Notes: a model not told the origin generated them from the sequence alone. A stretch of DNA of 56,043 nucleotides from Amycolatopsis orientalis DSM 40040 = KCTC 9412 (GCF_000478275.1 NZ_ASJB01000063.1:1-56043), one strand, 5' to 3'. Shown: positions 32,292 through 40,213, counted from the first letter of the stretch. Numbers and translations: made by a program.

Positions 32292-32816
32292 ATGCGGTCT
32301 GGGGACGATGCGAGCTTCAGGGAGTTCGCCAGGGAAAAGGCGCTACCGCTGAGACGGACGGCGTACTTGCTCTGCGGCGACTGGCATCTCGCGGAGGACC
32401 TGGTCCAAGTCGCGCTCATCAAGCTCTACCGGGTCTGGCCGAAGGTCCGCCGGAAAGGGCCCGTCGACAACTACACGAGGCAGATCCTGATGCGCTGCTG
32501 GCTCGACGAGCGGCGACGACCATGGCGGAGCAGAGAGAACCGCGACGGCGTCGTCCCCGAAGAGTCGGTGGCCCCGGCCGGCAGTGCCGATGCCGGGATC
32601 TCGGATTCGCTGCTTCGCGCCCTCGCTGAGGTTCCACCGAAACAGCGCGCCGCCGTCGTGCTGCGCTACTGCGCCGATCTCCCGGTCGCGGAGGTCGCCG
32701 TCGCGCTGCGCTGTTCGGAAGGGACGGTCAGGAGCCAGGCCGCGCGGGGACTCGACGTCCTGCGCGCGGCACTGAAGAGACAGCACGACGAGGCTGTCTC
32801 CGGGAGGAGCGCGTGA
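32292..32816 (+). CDS. SigE-family (ECF-like) RNA polymerase sigma factor
   Basis: A 174-residue sigma-70-family factor of the actinobacterial SigE family: region 2 at about 16-75 (AYLLCGDWHLAEDLVQVALIK) and region 4 at about 106-162 (LAEVPPKQRAAVVLRYCADLPVAEVA, SEGTVRSQAARGL). No extra C-terminal domain. It is coupled to the next gene, a membrane protein that likely acts as its anti-sigma factor or sensor. The ribosome binding site GAGGAGG is inside an inverted repeat. The regulon is unknown; neighbours include the secreted ribonuclease gene. Confidence 0.92.
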   Translation: MRSGDDASFREFAREKALPLRRTAYLLCGDWHLAEDLVQVALIKLYRVWPKVRRKGPVDNYTRQILMRCWLDERRRPWRSRENRDGVVPEESVAPAGSADAGISDSLLRALAEVPPKQRAAVVLRYCADLPVAEVAVALRCSEGTVRSQAARGLDVLRAALKRQHDEAVSGRSA

Positions 32817-33610
32817 TGGACGAACTCGAAAACAGGCTGCGCGGGATCAAACTGGCCGAGCCACCGCTCGGTTTCGATCCGGACGAGGTCGCCGGGACCG
32901 CGGCGAAGAAGCTGCGGAACCGGCGGGGGGTCGTCGCGACCGGGGTCGCGACACTCGCGGTGATCGCGGCGGCGGTGGTGTTCGTGGCACCGGGGGACGG
33001 GCCGGTGAAGGTGTCGCCTGCCGCTCCCACGTCCTCGGCGCTCCCGCCTCAGGTGAGGCCGGACGAGAACACGCCCTTGGTGGATCTCACCGCGCAGAAG
33101 GCCCGGAACCTCGAACATCTGCAGAAGACGGTCATGACTCTGCTGCCCGGCGCGACCGAGTTCAAGTTCGGCAAGTTCGAACAGGACTACTACCCGGCCG
33201 AGTGGGACCAGATGACCGCGAGCGTGCGTTATCGGGACGCCTCGAACGTGGAACGGGGGTTCAACGTGACGCTCACCGGGGTGGTCTCCACCAAGAAGGG
33301 CTATTCCGACCGGGCAGCCTGCCCCGGAGGCCCCGCGGTCACGTTGCCGGACGGGACGCCCCTGCGGTGCGAGGTGCTGCCCCAGTCGGGCGGGACGCGG
33401 GTCGTGATCATGGAGAAGGGCAATCCCGGGGCGGATCTGAAGGGGACGACCGTCGAATCGGTCAGCGGCCGCGACGCGATCGCGTTCCTGCCCGACGGCA
33501 CCGCGGTCACCGTGACGGACCTCGGGGCACTGAGCGGCCCCCGCGGGCCGTCGCTGAACGACCAGCAGTTGCTGAGGCTCGTCCTGGATCCGGAGCTGAC
33601 CCTTCGGTGA
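32816..33610 (+). CDS. Single-pass membrane protein, putative anti-sigma factor
   Basis: A 264-residue protein with a short cytosolic part (1-37), one transmembrane helix (about 39-58, VVATGVATLAVIAAAVVFV) and a 200-residue extracytoplasmic domain with two Cys (AACPGG, PLRCEV). No zinc-binding anti-sigma motif is visible, so the assignment rests on coupling with the sigma gene: the ATG at 32816 shares a base with the sigma TGA, with GGGAGGAG 7 bases before it. Such pairs are frequent with SigE-family factors in actinobacteria. A 17-bp terminator follows. Confidence 0.7.
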   Translation: MDELENRLRGIKLAEPPLGFDPDEVAGTAAKKLRNRRGVVATGVATLAVIAAAVVFVAPGDGPVKVSPAAPTSSALPPQVRPDENTPLVDLTAQKARNLEHLQKTVMTLLPGATEFKFGKFEQDYYPAEWDQMTASVRYRDASNVERGFNVTLTGVVSTKKGYSDRAACPGGPAVTLPDGTPLRCEVLPQSGGTRVVIMEKGNPGADLKGTTVESVSGRDAIAFLPDGTAVTVTDLGALSGPRGPSLNDQQLLRLVLDPELTLR

Positions 33611-33615
33611 TCATG

Positions 33616-33654
33616 GCGCGCGGTACCGGGCGGGACACGCCCGGTACCGCGCGC
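33616..33654 (+). terminator. Terminator hairpin after the sigma / membrane-protein operon
   Basis: A perfect 17-bp GC-rich stem (GCGCGCGGTACCGGGCG and complement) with 5-base loop, then TTTC, 5 bases after the stop codon. Confidence 0.8.
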
Positions 33655-33730
33655 TTTCACCCCTTACGGCGGCGATGAGGGCAAACTGATCTCAGGGAAT
33701 GTGGGGATCGCTGTAGGTAGGGAGTGGGCC

Positions 33731-34456
33731 GTGTACCGGGTTTTCGAGGCGCTCGACGAGCTCGTCACCATCGTGGAGGAAGCCCGCGGCGTGCCGATGA
33801 CCTCCAGTTGCGTCGTACCGCGGGGGGACACCCTCGAACTGCTCGACGACATCCGCGACGCCCTGCCGGGCGAGGTGGACGACGCCCAGGACGTCCTCGA
33901 CAAACGTGACCAGCTGATCCAGACCGCCCGTACCGAGGCGGCGGAGACGATCTCCACGGCGAACACCGAGGCGGACCGCACGGTCGCCGAAGCACAGGCC
34001 GAAGCCGAGCGCATCCTCGCCGACGCCCGCGCCCGCGCCGAACAGATGATGGGCGACGCGCACAACGAGGCCGAGCGCATGGTCGCCGCCGGGCAGGCCG
34101 AGTTCCAGAACCTCACCGACCGTTCGCGGGCCGAGTCGGAGCGGATGATCCAGGCAGGCCGCGACGCCTACGAGCGCGCCATCGAGGACGGCCGCGCCGA
34201 GCAGGCCCGGCTCGTCTCGCAGACCGAGGTCGTCCAGGCCGCGCACGGCGAGGCGGCGCGCATCGTCGACGAGGCGCATGTCGAGGCCGACAAGCAGCGG
34301 AGCGACTGCGACGCCTACGTCGACGGCAAGCTCGCCGAGTTCTCCGAACTGCTGGCCACCACGCTGCGGACGGTCGATTCCGGCCGCAACCACCTGCGGT
34401 CCCCGGTCAACCTGCCGGGCAACAGCCGGACCTCCCTGTACGACTACCAATCCTGA
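33731..34456 (+). CDS. sepIVA: DivIVA-like septation protein SepIVA
   Basis: A 241-residue cytosolic coiled-coil protein with a DivIVA-like N-terminus (YRVFEALDELVTIVEEARGVP) and Ala/Glu/Arg-rich heptads over about residues 45-215 (EADRTVAEAQAEAERILADA). It matches mycobacterial SepIVA (Rv2927c type), a regulator of division and polar growth. Context supports this: DUF177, rpmF, rnc and fpg follow, as in mycobacteria. The GTG at 33731 has GGAG 6 bases upstream. The C-terminal tail (NLPGNSRTSLYDYQS) is probably disordered. Confidence 0.85.
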   Translation: MYRVFEALDELVTIVEEARGVPMTSSCVVPRGDTLELLDDIRDALPGEVDDAQDVLDKRDQLIQTARTEAAETISTANTEADRTVAEAQAEAERILADARARAEQMMGDAHNEAERMVAAGQAEFQNLTDRSRAESERMIQAGRDAYERAIEDGRAEQARLVSQTEVVQAAHGEAARIVDEAHVEADKQRSDCDAYVDGKLAEFSELLATTLRTVDSGRNHLRSPVNLPGNSRTSLYDYQS

Positions 34457-34616
34457 CAGCGTCGTGCGCGGCCGTGTCGGTTATTGAGGGGTGAGGCAGA
34501 GATGCCGTGCCCCGGCGAGCGTCCGGACTGGCTGGCAGAAGCCGGGCCACGGCTCCGAAAGGCACCCTTCTGAAGACAAGTGTCCGACTTGGGTCGTTTG
34601 TGCGGTTTCGCGAGGT

Positions 34617-34664
34617 GGTCGTGAGTGGCAAAGAGCGTTAGAACGCTCTTTGCCACTCACGACC
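34617..34664. repeat. GTGAGTG/GTTAGAAC hairpin element, copy 3
   Basis: Perfect 23-base arms around AG. Outer GGTCGTGAGTG / CACTCACGACC, inner GCAAAGAGCG / CGCTCTTTGC, centre GTTAGAAC. The inner stem differs from copies 1 and 4 but is fully paired, so both sides changed together. Confidence 0.8.
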
Positions 34665-34862
34665 CCGTTCAGGAACGTGCATTTAGGCATCAACCGGACG
34701 CCGGGTCGCCGAAACTGTCCTTTGCGGACAGGCCCCGGTCTTGTGGGGAGTCCCACGTAGGTCGCCAAGTAGTGAAGGCATCCTTCGCTACCTTGAGGGT
34801 AGGCAAGGGGACCTTTACGCCCCGCGTGCGGGGCCAAGGCACTGGCATCAAGCCGTTCAGGT

Positions 34863-34908
34863 CTCGTGAGTGGTAATGATGGTTAGAACCGTCATTACCA
34901 CTCACGAG
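34863..34908. repeat. GTGAGTG/GTTAGAAC hairpin element, copy 4
   Basis: Same as copy 1 (12204-12249) except for one C-to-T change in the left arm (GTAATGATGG), which still pairs as U-G in RNA. It lies 82 bp before the DUF177 start codon and about 200 bp after copy 3. Confidence 0.8.
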
Positions 34909-34975
34909 CCCCACCGCGTCCCATGCGCGCCGGGGCTTCACGGACCGTGCCCGTAAACCGGTGGCGGCACCTGCG

Positions 34976-34981
34976 TACCCT
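34976..34981 (+). promoter_or_regulatory. Putative -10 hexamer, leaderless DUF177 gene
   Basis: TACCCT fits TANNNT and ends 8 bases before the ATG at 34990; no ribosome binding site is present. Confidence 0.4.
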
Positions 34982-34989
34982 GGTCACCG

Positions 34990-35607
34990 ATGTCTGAGAA
35001 CAAGTCGCCGCAGGCCAGGCCTGCGCAATTGGACGACCGGAACCCATGGGTGCTCGACACCCGTGAACTCGGCCGTCACGCCGGCCTGAGCAAGGCCGTC
35101 CACCGCACCATCCCCGTCGCCACCGCGCTCGGTGTGCCCGACGTCATCACCATCGACGCCGGCTCCAGCCTGGAACTCGACCTGATGCTCGAGTCCGTCG
35201 TGGAGGGCGTCCTCGTCAGCGGTACGGCGTCCGCCGTCGCGACGGGCCACTGCGCGCGATGCCTCGACCCGATCACCGAGGACATCGAGGTCGACCTGAC
35301 CGAGCTCTTCGCCTACCCCGGCTCCGCGACCGAGGAGACCACCGACGAGGACGAGATCCCCCGCCTGGTGGACGACCGGATCGATCTCGAGCCGACGGTC
35401 CGCGACGCGGTCGTGCTCGCGCTGCCGCTGGCCCCGCTGTGCACCGAGGACTGCCGGGGTCTGTGCATCGAATGCGGCGTCAAGTGGGCCGATCTCGAGC
35501 CCGGTCACGGGCATGAGAAGATAGACCCTCGGTGGGCCGCGCTGGTCGATCGTTTCGAGGACGAAACGGGCGATGACCAGGCCGATGGCCCCGGAAAGCA
35601 AGCCTGA
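34990..35607 (+). CDS. YceD/DUF177 family protein
   Basis: A 205-residue DUF177 (YceD-like) protein. The conserved Cys pattern is present: GHCARCLDP at mid-protein, then CTEDCRGLCIECG near the C-terminus with the HEKIDPRWAAL end. YceD proteins are encoded next to rpmF almost universally and, in plants and bacteria, have been linked to 23S rRNA and ribosome assembly. Here it is 72 bp ahead of rpmF. Function is inferred from family and context. Confidence 0.93.
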   Translation: MSENKSPQARPAQLDDRNPWVLDTRELGRHAGLSKAVHRTIPVATALGVPDVITIDAGSSLELDLMLESVVEGVLVSGTASAVATGHCARCLDPITEDIEVDLTELFAYPGSATEETTDEDEIPRLVDDRIDLEPTVRDAVVLALPLAPLCTEDCRGLCIECGVKWADLEPGHGHEKIDPRWAALVDRFEDETGDDQADGPGKQA

Positions 35608-35679
35608 CGAGCACCAGCTCGTTCCGGAGAAGCAAGTTCGCTCGCGACCGCGGGCAGACCGTCTGAAGGAGATCTACTC

Positions 35680-35862
35680 GTGGCCGTCCCGAAGCGGAAG
35701 ATGTCGCGATCCAACACCCGCGCGCGCCGCAGCCAGTGGAAGGCGGCTCCGGTTCAGCTGGTGCCCTGCTCCAACCGCGCCTGCAAGCAGCCGAAGCTCC
35801 AGCACATCGCGTGCCCGGCCTGCGGCCAGCACAACGGTCGCCAGGTCGTCGAGCCCGCCTGA
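35680..35862 (+). CDS. rpmF: 50S ribosomal protein L32
   Basis: A 60-residue ribosomal protein L32 starting MAVPKRKMSRSNTRARRSQW. The zinc-binding Cys set (VPCSNRAC and CPAC) is complete, so this is the C+ form. GTG start with GAAGGAG 8 bases upstream. It sits between DUF177 and rnc, the usual arrangement in actinobacteria. Confidence 0.97.
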   Translation: MAVPKRKMSRSNTRARRSQWKAAPVQLVPCSNRACKQPKLQHIACPACGQHNGRQVVEPA

Positions 35863-35877
35863 TCGGCGGCTGACGAC

Positions 35878-36624
35878 ATGGGGGGCAAGTCGGCCGGTGG
35901 ACCGCCCGCCGACCCCGCACCATTGCTCGAAGCGCTCGGGATCACCATCGAACCCGAGCTGCTGAAGCTGTCGCTGACCCACCGTTCTTATGCCTATGAG
36001 AACGGTGGGTTACCGCCGAACGAGCGTCTGGAGTTCCTCGGCGACGCGGTGCTGGGGATGGTCGTCACCGACCATCTCTACAACACCCATCCCGACTTGG
36101 CCGAGGGGCAGCTCGCGAAGCTCCGTGCCAGCGTGGTCAACATGCACGCACTGGCCCGGGTCGCGCGCGGCCTCGGTGAAGGCGGGCTGGGCAAGCACCT
36201 GTTGCTGGGCAAGGGCGAAGAGCTCACCGGCGGCCGGGACAAGGCGAGCATCCTCGCCGACGGTCTCGAAGCCGTCATCGGCGCCGCGTACCAGCAGCAC
36301 GGCATCGACATCGCGCGTCAGCTCGTGCACCACCTGTTCGACGGCCTGCTCGCCGAAGCGCCGCTGCGCGGTGCCGGTCTGGACTGGAAGACCAGTCTCC
36401 AGGAGCTGACCGCGTCGGCAGGGCTCGGTGTACCCGAGTACAAGGTCGAGGACACCGGTCCCGACCACCGTAAGGAGTTCAGCGCCACCGTGCTCGTCGG
36501 CGGGCGTGAACTCGGCTACGGCTCGGGGACGACCAAGAAGGAAGCCGAACAGAAGGCCGCCGAGACAGCCTGGCGCCAGCTTTCGGCCGAACTCGACGTC
36601 GAGCAGCCGCCGAAGACCACCTGA
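35878..36624 (+). CDS. rnc: Ribonuclease III
   Basis: A 248-residue double-strand-specific endoribonuclease for rRNA and mRNA processing. Nuclease domain about 13-150 with signature NERLEFLGDAVLG; catalytic acids E49, E52, D56, D128 and E131 keep E. coli spacing. The double-stranded RNA-binding domain is at about 168-238 (WKTSLQELTASAGLG, TTKKEAEQKAAETAW). It starts 15 bp after rpmF. Hairpin copy 5 follows 16 bases after the stop. Confidence 0.96.
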   Translation: MGGKSAGGPPADPAPLLEALGITIEPELLKLSLTHRSYAYENGGLPPNERLEFLGDAVLGMVVTDHLYNTHPDLAEGQLAKLRASVVNMHALARVARGLGEGGLGKHLLLGKGEELTGGRDKASILADGLEAVIGAAYQQHGIDIARQLVHHLFDGLLAEAPLRGAGLDWKTSLQELTASAGLGVPEYKVEDTGPDHRKEFSATVLVGGRELGYGSGTTKKEAEQKAAETAWRQLSAELDVEQPPKTT

Positions 36625-36640
36625 GTCTCCTCACCACTGC

Positions 36641-36690
36641 CCCTCGTGAGTGGTAATGACGGTTCTGACCGCGATTACCACTCACGAGGG
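36641..36690. repeat. GTGAGTG hairpin element, copy 5 (between rnc and fpg)
   Basis: Outer arms CCCTCGTGAGTGGTAAT / ATTACCACTCACGAGGG pair perfectly; the inner part is diverged (GACGGTTCTGACCGCG), replacing the GTTAGAAC centre and leaving a partly paired top. It is 16 bases after the rnc stop and 20 bases before the fpg start. Confidence 0.75.
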
Positions 36691-36710
36691 TCAATGGGAG
36701 AATCGGGACC

Positions 36711-37571
36711 ATGCCCGAACTCCCTGAGGTCGAGGTGGTCCGCGCCGGGCTGGAAACGCATGTCTCCGGCCGGACGATCACCGAGGTCGAAGTCCTGCAC
36801 GCCCGCGCGATCCGTCGCCACGAACTCGGCGCCGAGGACTTCACCGGACGGCTTTCCGGTACCAAGATCACCGCGGCACGCCGTCGCGGCAAGTATCTGT
36901 GGCTGGAGCTGTCGGACGGCCAGGCCATGCTCGCCCATCTGGGCATGAGCGGCCAGATGCTCGTCCAACCTCAAGACGCGCCTGACGAGAAGCACCTTCG
37001 CGTGCGGTTCCGCTTCGCCGACGACGGCCCGGAGTTGCGCTTCGTCGACCAGCGGACCTTCGGCGGACTCGCACTCGCGGAACTCACCGAAGTCGACGGA
37101 ACAGCGCTGCCGAGCACCATCGCGCATATCGCCCGCGACCCGATGGACCCGCGGTTCGACCTCGACCAGGCCGTCCGTGCCCTGCGGTCGAGGCGGACCG
37201 AGATCAAACGCGCCCTGCTCGACCAGACCCTCGTCTCCGGTATCGGCAACATCTACGCGGACGAAGCACTCTGGCGGTCCAAACTCCACTGGGCCCGCCC
37301 GACCGACAGGCTCACCGCGGCGCAGGGCCGCGCCGTCCTCACCGCCGCCAGCGAGGTAATGGCCGCCGCACTCGTCGCCGGCGGGACGTCGTTCGACGCG
37401 CTTTACGTCAACATCAACGGCCAATCCGGGTATTTCGACCGTTCCCTCGACGCCTACGGCCAAGAAGGCTTGCCCTGTGGCCGCTGCGGGACCGCGATCC
37501 GGCGCGATCCCTTCATGAACCGTTCGTCCTTTTCGTGCCCGCGCTGCCAGCCGCGACCGCGCGTGAGGTGA
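36711..37571 (+). CDS. mutM: Formamidopyrimidine-DNA glycosylase
   Basis: A 286-residue Fpg/MutM enzyme that excises oxidised purines such as 8-oxoguanine and cuts the abasic site. Active features: N-terminal PELPEVE (catalytic Pro after Met removal, then Glu), RRRGKYLWLEL with the conserved Lys, the helix-two-turn-helix region (GIGNIYADEALW) and the C-terminal zinc finger CGRCGTAI ... CPRCQ with R-rich tail. Typical length, and adjacent to rnc as in mycobacteria. Confidence 0.96.
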   Translation: MPELPEVEVVRAGLETHVSGRTITEVEVLHARAIRRHELGAEDFTGRLSGTKITAARRRGKYLWLELSDGQAMLAHLGMSGQMLVQPQDAPDEKHLRVRFRFADDGPELRFVDQRTFGGLALAELTEVDGTALPSTIAHIARDPMDPRFDLDQAVRALRSRRTEIKRALLDQTLVSGIGNIYADEALWRSKLHWARPTDRLTAAQGRAVLTAASEVMAAALVAGGTSFDALYVNINGQSGYFDRSLDAYGQEGLPCGRCGTAIRRDPFMNRSSFSCPRCQPRPRVR

Positions 37572-37639
37572 AAACTGTCGTGTATGAATGCGGGTATCGG
37601 GTCAACTAGCATGAACGGGCACGACATGTAGGGAGTGGG

Positions 37640-38080
37640 ATGGTGGCCGCGACCGAGCCCGGCAAGACGACGCTCGCCGAAAAGATCGACAAGCTGTTCC
37701 AGATCGTGCTGAGACCCGATCGAGAGCCGTACAGTCACGAAGAAGTCGCCAAGGCCTGCCGAGAGGCCACCGGCGAGAGCTTCTCGACGACCTACCTGTG
37801 GCAGTTGCGCACCGGTCGCCGCGACAATCCCACGAAACGCCATCTCGAAGCGCTCGCCCAGTTCTTCGGCGTCTCGCCCGCGTACTTCTTCGACGACGAG
37901 CAGAGTGCCAAGATCGCCGAGGAACTCGCGCTCCTCGGAGCCCTCCGCGACGCCGGTGTCCGCGACGTCGCGCTGCGGGCGGTAACACTTTCCCCCGACG
38001 GACTCGACACCATCAGCGACATGATCGACGCGATCGCCCGCAGGGAATCCGGACGGGGCGGCACGAAGAGGGAGGCGTGA
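37640..38080 (+). CDS. EspR-like XRE-family transcriptional regulator
   Basis: A 146-residue protein with an XRE helix-turn-helix (about 12-72). Its layout matches mycobacterial EspR (Rv3849 type): KIDKLFQIVLRP near the start, SFSTTYLWQLRTGRRDNPTKRHLEALAQFFGVSPAYF over the HTH, then a helical C-terminal dimer region (LGALRDAGVRDVALRA). GGGAG precedes the ATG at 37640 (GTG 37643 is an alternative). It overlaps by spacing with the peptidase gene (next start adjacent to this stop). It likely controls this three-gene unit and is the probable target of the peptidase. Confidence 0.88.
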   Translation: MVAATEPGKTTLAEKIDKLFQIVLRPDREPYSHEEVAKACREATGESFSTTYLWQLRTGRRDNPTKRHLEALAQFFGVSPAYFFDDEQSAKIAEELALLGALRDAGVRDVALRAVTLSPDGLDTISDMIDAIARRESGRGGTKREA

Positions 38081-38644
38081 GTGGACCGCCACCGTAAGGA
38101 GTTGTGGCGCCGCTGCCGGAGTCTCGCCGACGGCGTCAGTCTTCCCGAACCCTTCGACGCCGGTGCCTTCATCGCCGAACTGGCCGCCGAACGCGGCCGC
38201 CCGATCGAGTTGATGCAGGTCAACGTCCCGTCCAGCGGCCCGTGCGGGCTACTGATGAGCACCGAACGCGCGGACTACATCCTGTACCCGACCAACACCA
38301 CCGCCCTGCACCGGCGGCATATCCTTCTGCACGAGGTCGGCCACCTGCTGTGCGGCCATGTCGGCTCGGACGCGGGCGCCGACGGCATCGCGCTCGACGC
38401 GGCGGCCAGCAAGGCCCTCATGCCGAACCTGTCGCCCGAACTCGTCCGCCGCGTCCTCGGCCGCACGGGCTACAGCGCCGTCGAGGAGCAGGAGGCCGAG
38501 TTGCTCGCCAGTCTCCTCGCGCAGCGCGTCGCCAGGACGGCGGTGCGCGGCGCGGCCCACACCGACGAGACCGGCAGCGACCTCGCCGGTGGGATGGCCA
38601 GGGTCGACAACCTCTTCGGCAGCCGGAAGCGACGCCTGCCATGA
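38081..38644 (+). CDS. ImmA/IrrE-family metallopeptidase
   Basis: A 187-residue M78-like peptidase with the zinc motif HEVGH (H84, E85, H88) and a downstream acidic helix EEQEAELLAS with E135/E136 as likely third ligand. ImmA cleaves the ICE repressor ImmR, and IrrE cleaves DdrO; both partners are XRE proteins. Here an XRE regulator gene ends exactly where this gene begins (GTG at 38081), so a peptidase-regulator pair is expected. Its stop overlaps the next ATG. Cleavage of the partner is an inference. Confidence 0.88.
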   Translation: MDRHRKELWRRCRSLADGVSLPEPFDAGAFIAELAAERGRPIELMQVNVPSSGPCGLLMSTERADYILYPTNTTALHRRHILLHEVGHLLCGHVGSDAGADGIALDAAASKALMPNLSPELVRRVLGRTGYSAVEEQEAELLASLLAQRVARTAVRGAAHTDETGSDLAGGMARVDNLFGSRKRRLP

Positions 38645-39825
38645 CCGAGACCATCGCGTACTTCTGCTGCGTGGTGGCCTTCGCGGGCTTCGGTTACAAG
38701 CTGATCCAGGCCCGCCACACCCAGCCGTTGCGGCGGATGTGGTTCCTCAGCGGCTTCGGGATGTGCATCGCGGGCGGCATCATGCTGCTCACCCCGGCCA
38801 TGGAGAACGCCGTCGGCATCGAGGAACCCATCGGCAGTCTCCTCAATCTGGCCGCCGATCTGCTCAAGATCGGCGCGATGGCGTTCGCGGTCGCGTTCGC
38901 GCATTCGCTGAAACTGGGGGAGGGCAAGCGGATCGGCTGGCACGCGATGCTTTCCTGGACGGTGGTGGCCGCCGAGATCGCGCTCTTCTTCCTGTCCGGC
39001 AGTTACCGCGTCGGCGAGCACACCGCCGCCGGCCCGGGCAGGCTCGGCTGGTTCGTCGCGTACAACGTCCTCTTCCTCGTCTACGGGCTGATCAGCCTGC
39101 TGACCTTCTCGGTCGTCTTCGCCCGCTTCGCGCGTCACGCCGACCCCGGCCCGCTCCGCACCGGGTTGTGGCTGCTCGTCGGCGGCGGGGTCGCCGCGCT
39201 GGGCTGGACCTTCTGGGACGTCGACGACATCTACATCCTCGCCACCACCGGCGCGGTCGACGCCGGCGAGGACACGCTGTCGTCGATCTTGGCGGCGCTG
39301 AGCGTCGGCCTCGCCGGGGCGGGCGCGACGCTCAGCGTGTGGGGCCCGGCGCTGGCGACCCCGTTCCGCCTGCTCGGCACATACCGGACCTACCGCCGGA
39401 TCGAGCCGTTGTGGACGGCGATGCGGGAAGCCGTCCCGGGAATCGCGCTGGACCCGGGCCCCGGTATGCCGGGCGGGGTCGAATTCGCCTTGTACCGCAG
39501 GGTGATCGAGATCCGGGACGGCCATCTCGCGCTGCGCCCGTACTTCGATCCGGACGTGCCGCCGGTCGCGGAAGCCGAGGCTCGCCGGGCGAAGATCCCC
39601 GAAGCCCGTGTCCCGGCGACGATCGAGGCGGCCGCGTTGGCCGCCGCGCTCGTCGCCTCCGAGGCAGGCCGCCGGTTCGCCCCCGACGACGTTCCGGCGA
39701 CCTACCTCGACGAGCCCGACATCGCCACCGAAGCGGCATGGCTGGTGGAAGTCACGCATGCCTGGCGGCGGTCGACCGTGGTCGGACGCATCCGGGACAG
39801 AGCACGCGAAACCCTTGCCGCTTAA
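38641..39825 (+). CDS. MAB_1171c-like multi-pass membrane protein
   Basis: A 394-residue membrane protein: about seven transmembrane helices in residues 1-245, including AYFCCVVAFAGFGYKLI and FVAYNVLFLVYGLISLLTF, and a cytosolic C-terminal domain (about 250-394; FRLLGTYRTYRRIEPLWTAM) of the type annotated DUF6545 in actinobacteria. No enzymatic motif is visible. The ATG overlaps the peptidase stop (ATGA). In actinobacteria such proteins are recurrently encoded after XRE and ImmA genes, so a sensor or signalling role in the triad is plausible. The stop overlaps the convergent DoxX gene's stop. Confidence 0.8.
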   Translation: MTETIAYFCCVVAFAGFGYKLIQARHTQPLRRMWFLSGFGMCIAGGIMLLTPAMENAVGIEEPIGSLLNLAADLLKIGAMAFAVAFAHSLKLGEGKRIGWHAMLSWTVVAAEIALFFLSGSYRVGEHTAAGPGRLGWFVAYNVLFLVYGLISLLTFSVVFARFARHADPGPLRTGLWLLVGGGVAALGWTFWDVDDIYILATTGAVDAGEDTLSSILAALSVGLAGAGATLSVWGPALATPFRLLGTYRTYRRIEPLWTAMREAVPGIALDPGPGMPGGVEFALYRRVIEIRDGHLALRPYFDPDVPPVAEAEARRAKIPEARVPATIEAAALAAALVASEAGRRFAPDDVPATYLDEPDIATEAAWLVEVTHAWRRSTVVGRIRDRARETLAA

Positions 39826-40175
39826 GGTGAAACGATCGTGATGACGGCGGTGGCCGCCGCGATCAGCGCGAGCCAGAGCGGCGGGACGACGTCCTTGCCG
39901 CCATCACCGGCCCGTAGATGCGCGACGGCCGCCCCGATCAGCAAGGCCACCAGGCCGATCGCCGCGGCGATCCCGAGTGGCGGCCAGAACAGCCCGGCCA
40001 CCAGTCCGGCCGCCCCGGCGACCTCCAGCGCGCCGATCCCCTGTACCGCCCGGACCCCGAAACCGAGTCTCCCGGTCCGGGCGACCAACGACGGCTGACG
40101 CAGGACCTTCGCCACCCCCAGTACGGCGAAGATCGCGGCGAGCAGCGCCGACAGCACCACCTGAGCCACGGCCAT
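39822..40175 (-). CDS. DoxX-family small membrane protein
   Basis: A 117-residue protein with four hydrophobic helices (about 6-22, 47-63, 67-85, 98-115) and a short basic segment (RQPSLVARTGRLGFG), the usual architecture of DoxX-like proteins. The ATG at 40175 has AAGGAG 7 bases upstream. Its stop codon overlaps the stop of the convergent MAB_1171c-like gene by two bases, so no terminator separates them. Function is unknown; membrane redox or quinone-related roles have been proposed for the family. Confidence 0.8.
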   Translation of the reverse strand: MAVAQVVLSALLAAIFAVLGVAKVLRQPSLVARTGRLGFGVRAVQGIGALEVAGAAGLVAGLFWPPLGIAAAIGLVALLIGAAVAHLRAGDGGKDVVPPLWLALIAAATAVITIVSP

Positions 40176-40213
40176 AGCAGAACTCCTTGGTGTGGAAGGG
40201 TTTTCCGGCCGGG

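Larger units (their letters stand above)
34457..34989. other. Repeat-rich intergenic region between sepIVA and DUF177
   Basis: No gene is supported in these 533 bp. They hold two GTGAGTG/GTTAGAAC hairpins (34617-34664, 34863-34908), a degenerate TGAAGG..CCTTCG element followed by the small hairpin CTACC / GGTAG (34788-34802), and the probable leaderless promoter of the DUF177 gene at the right end. Confidence 0.6.
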
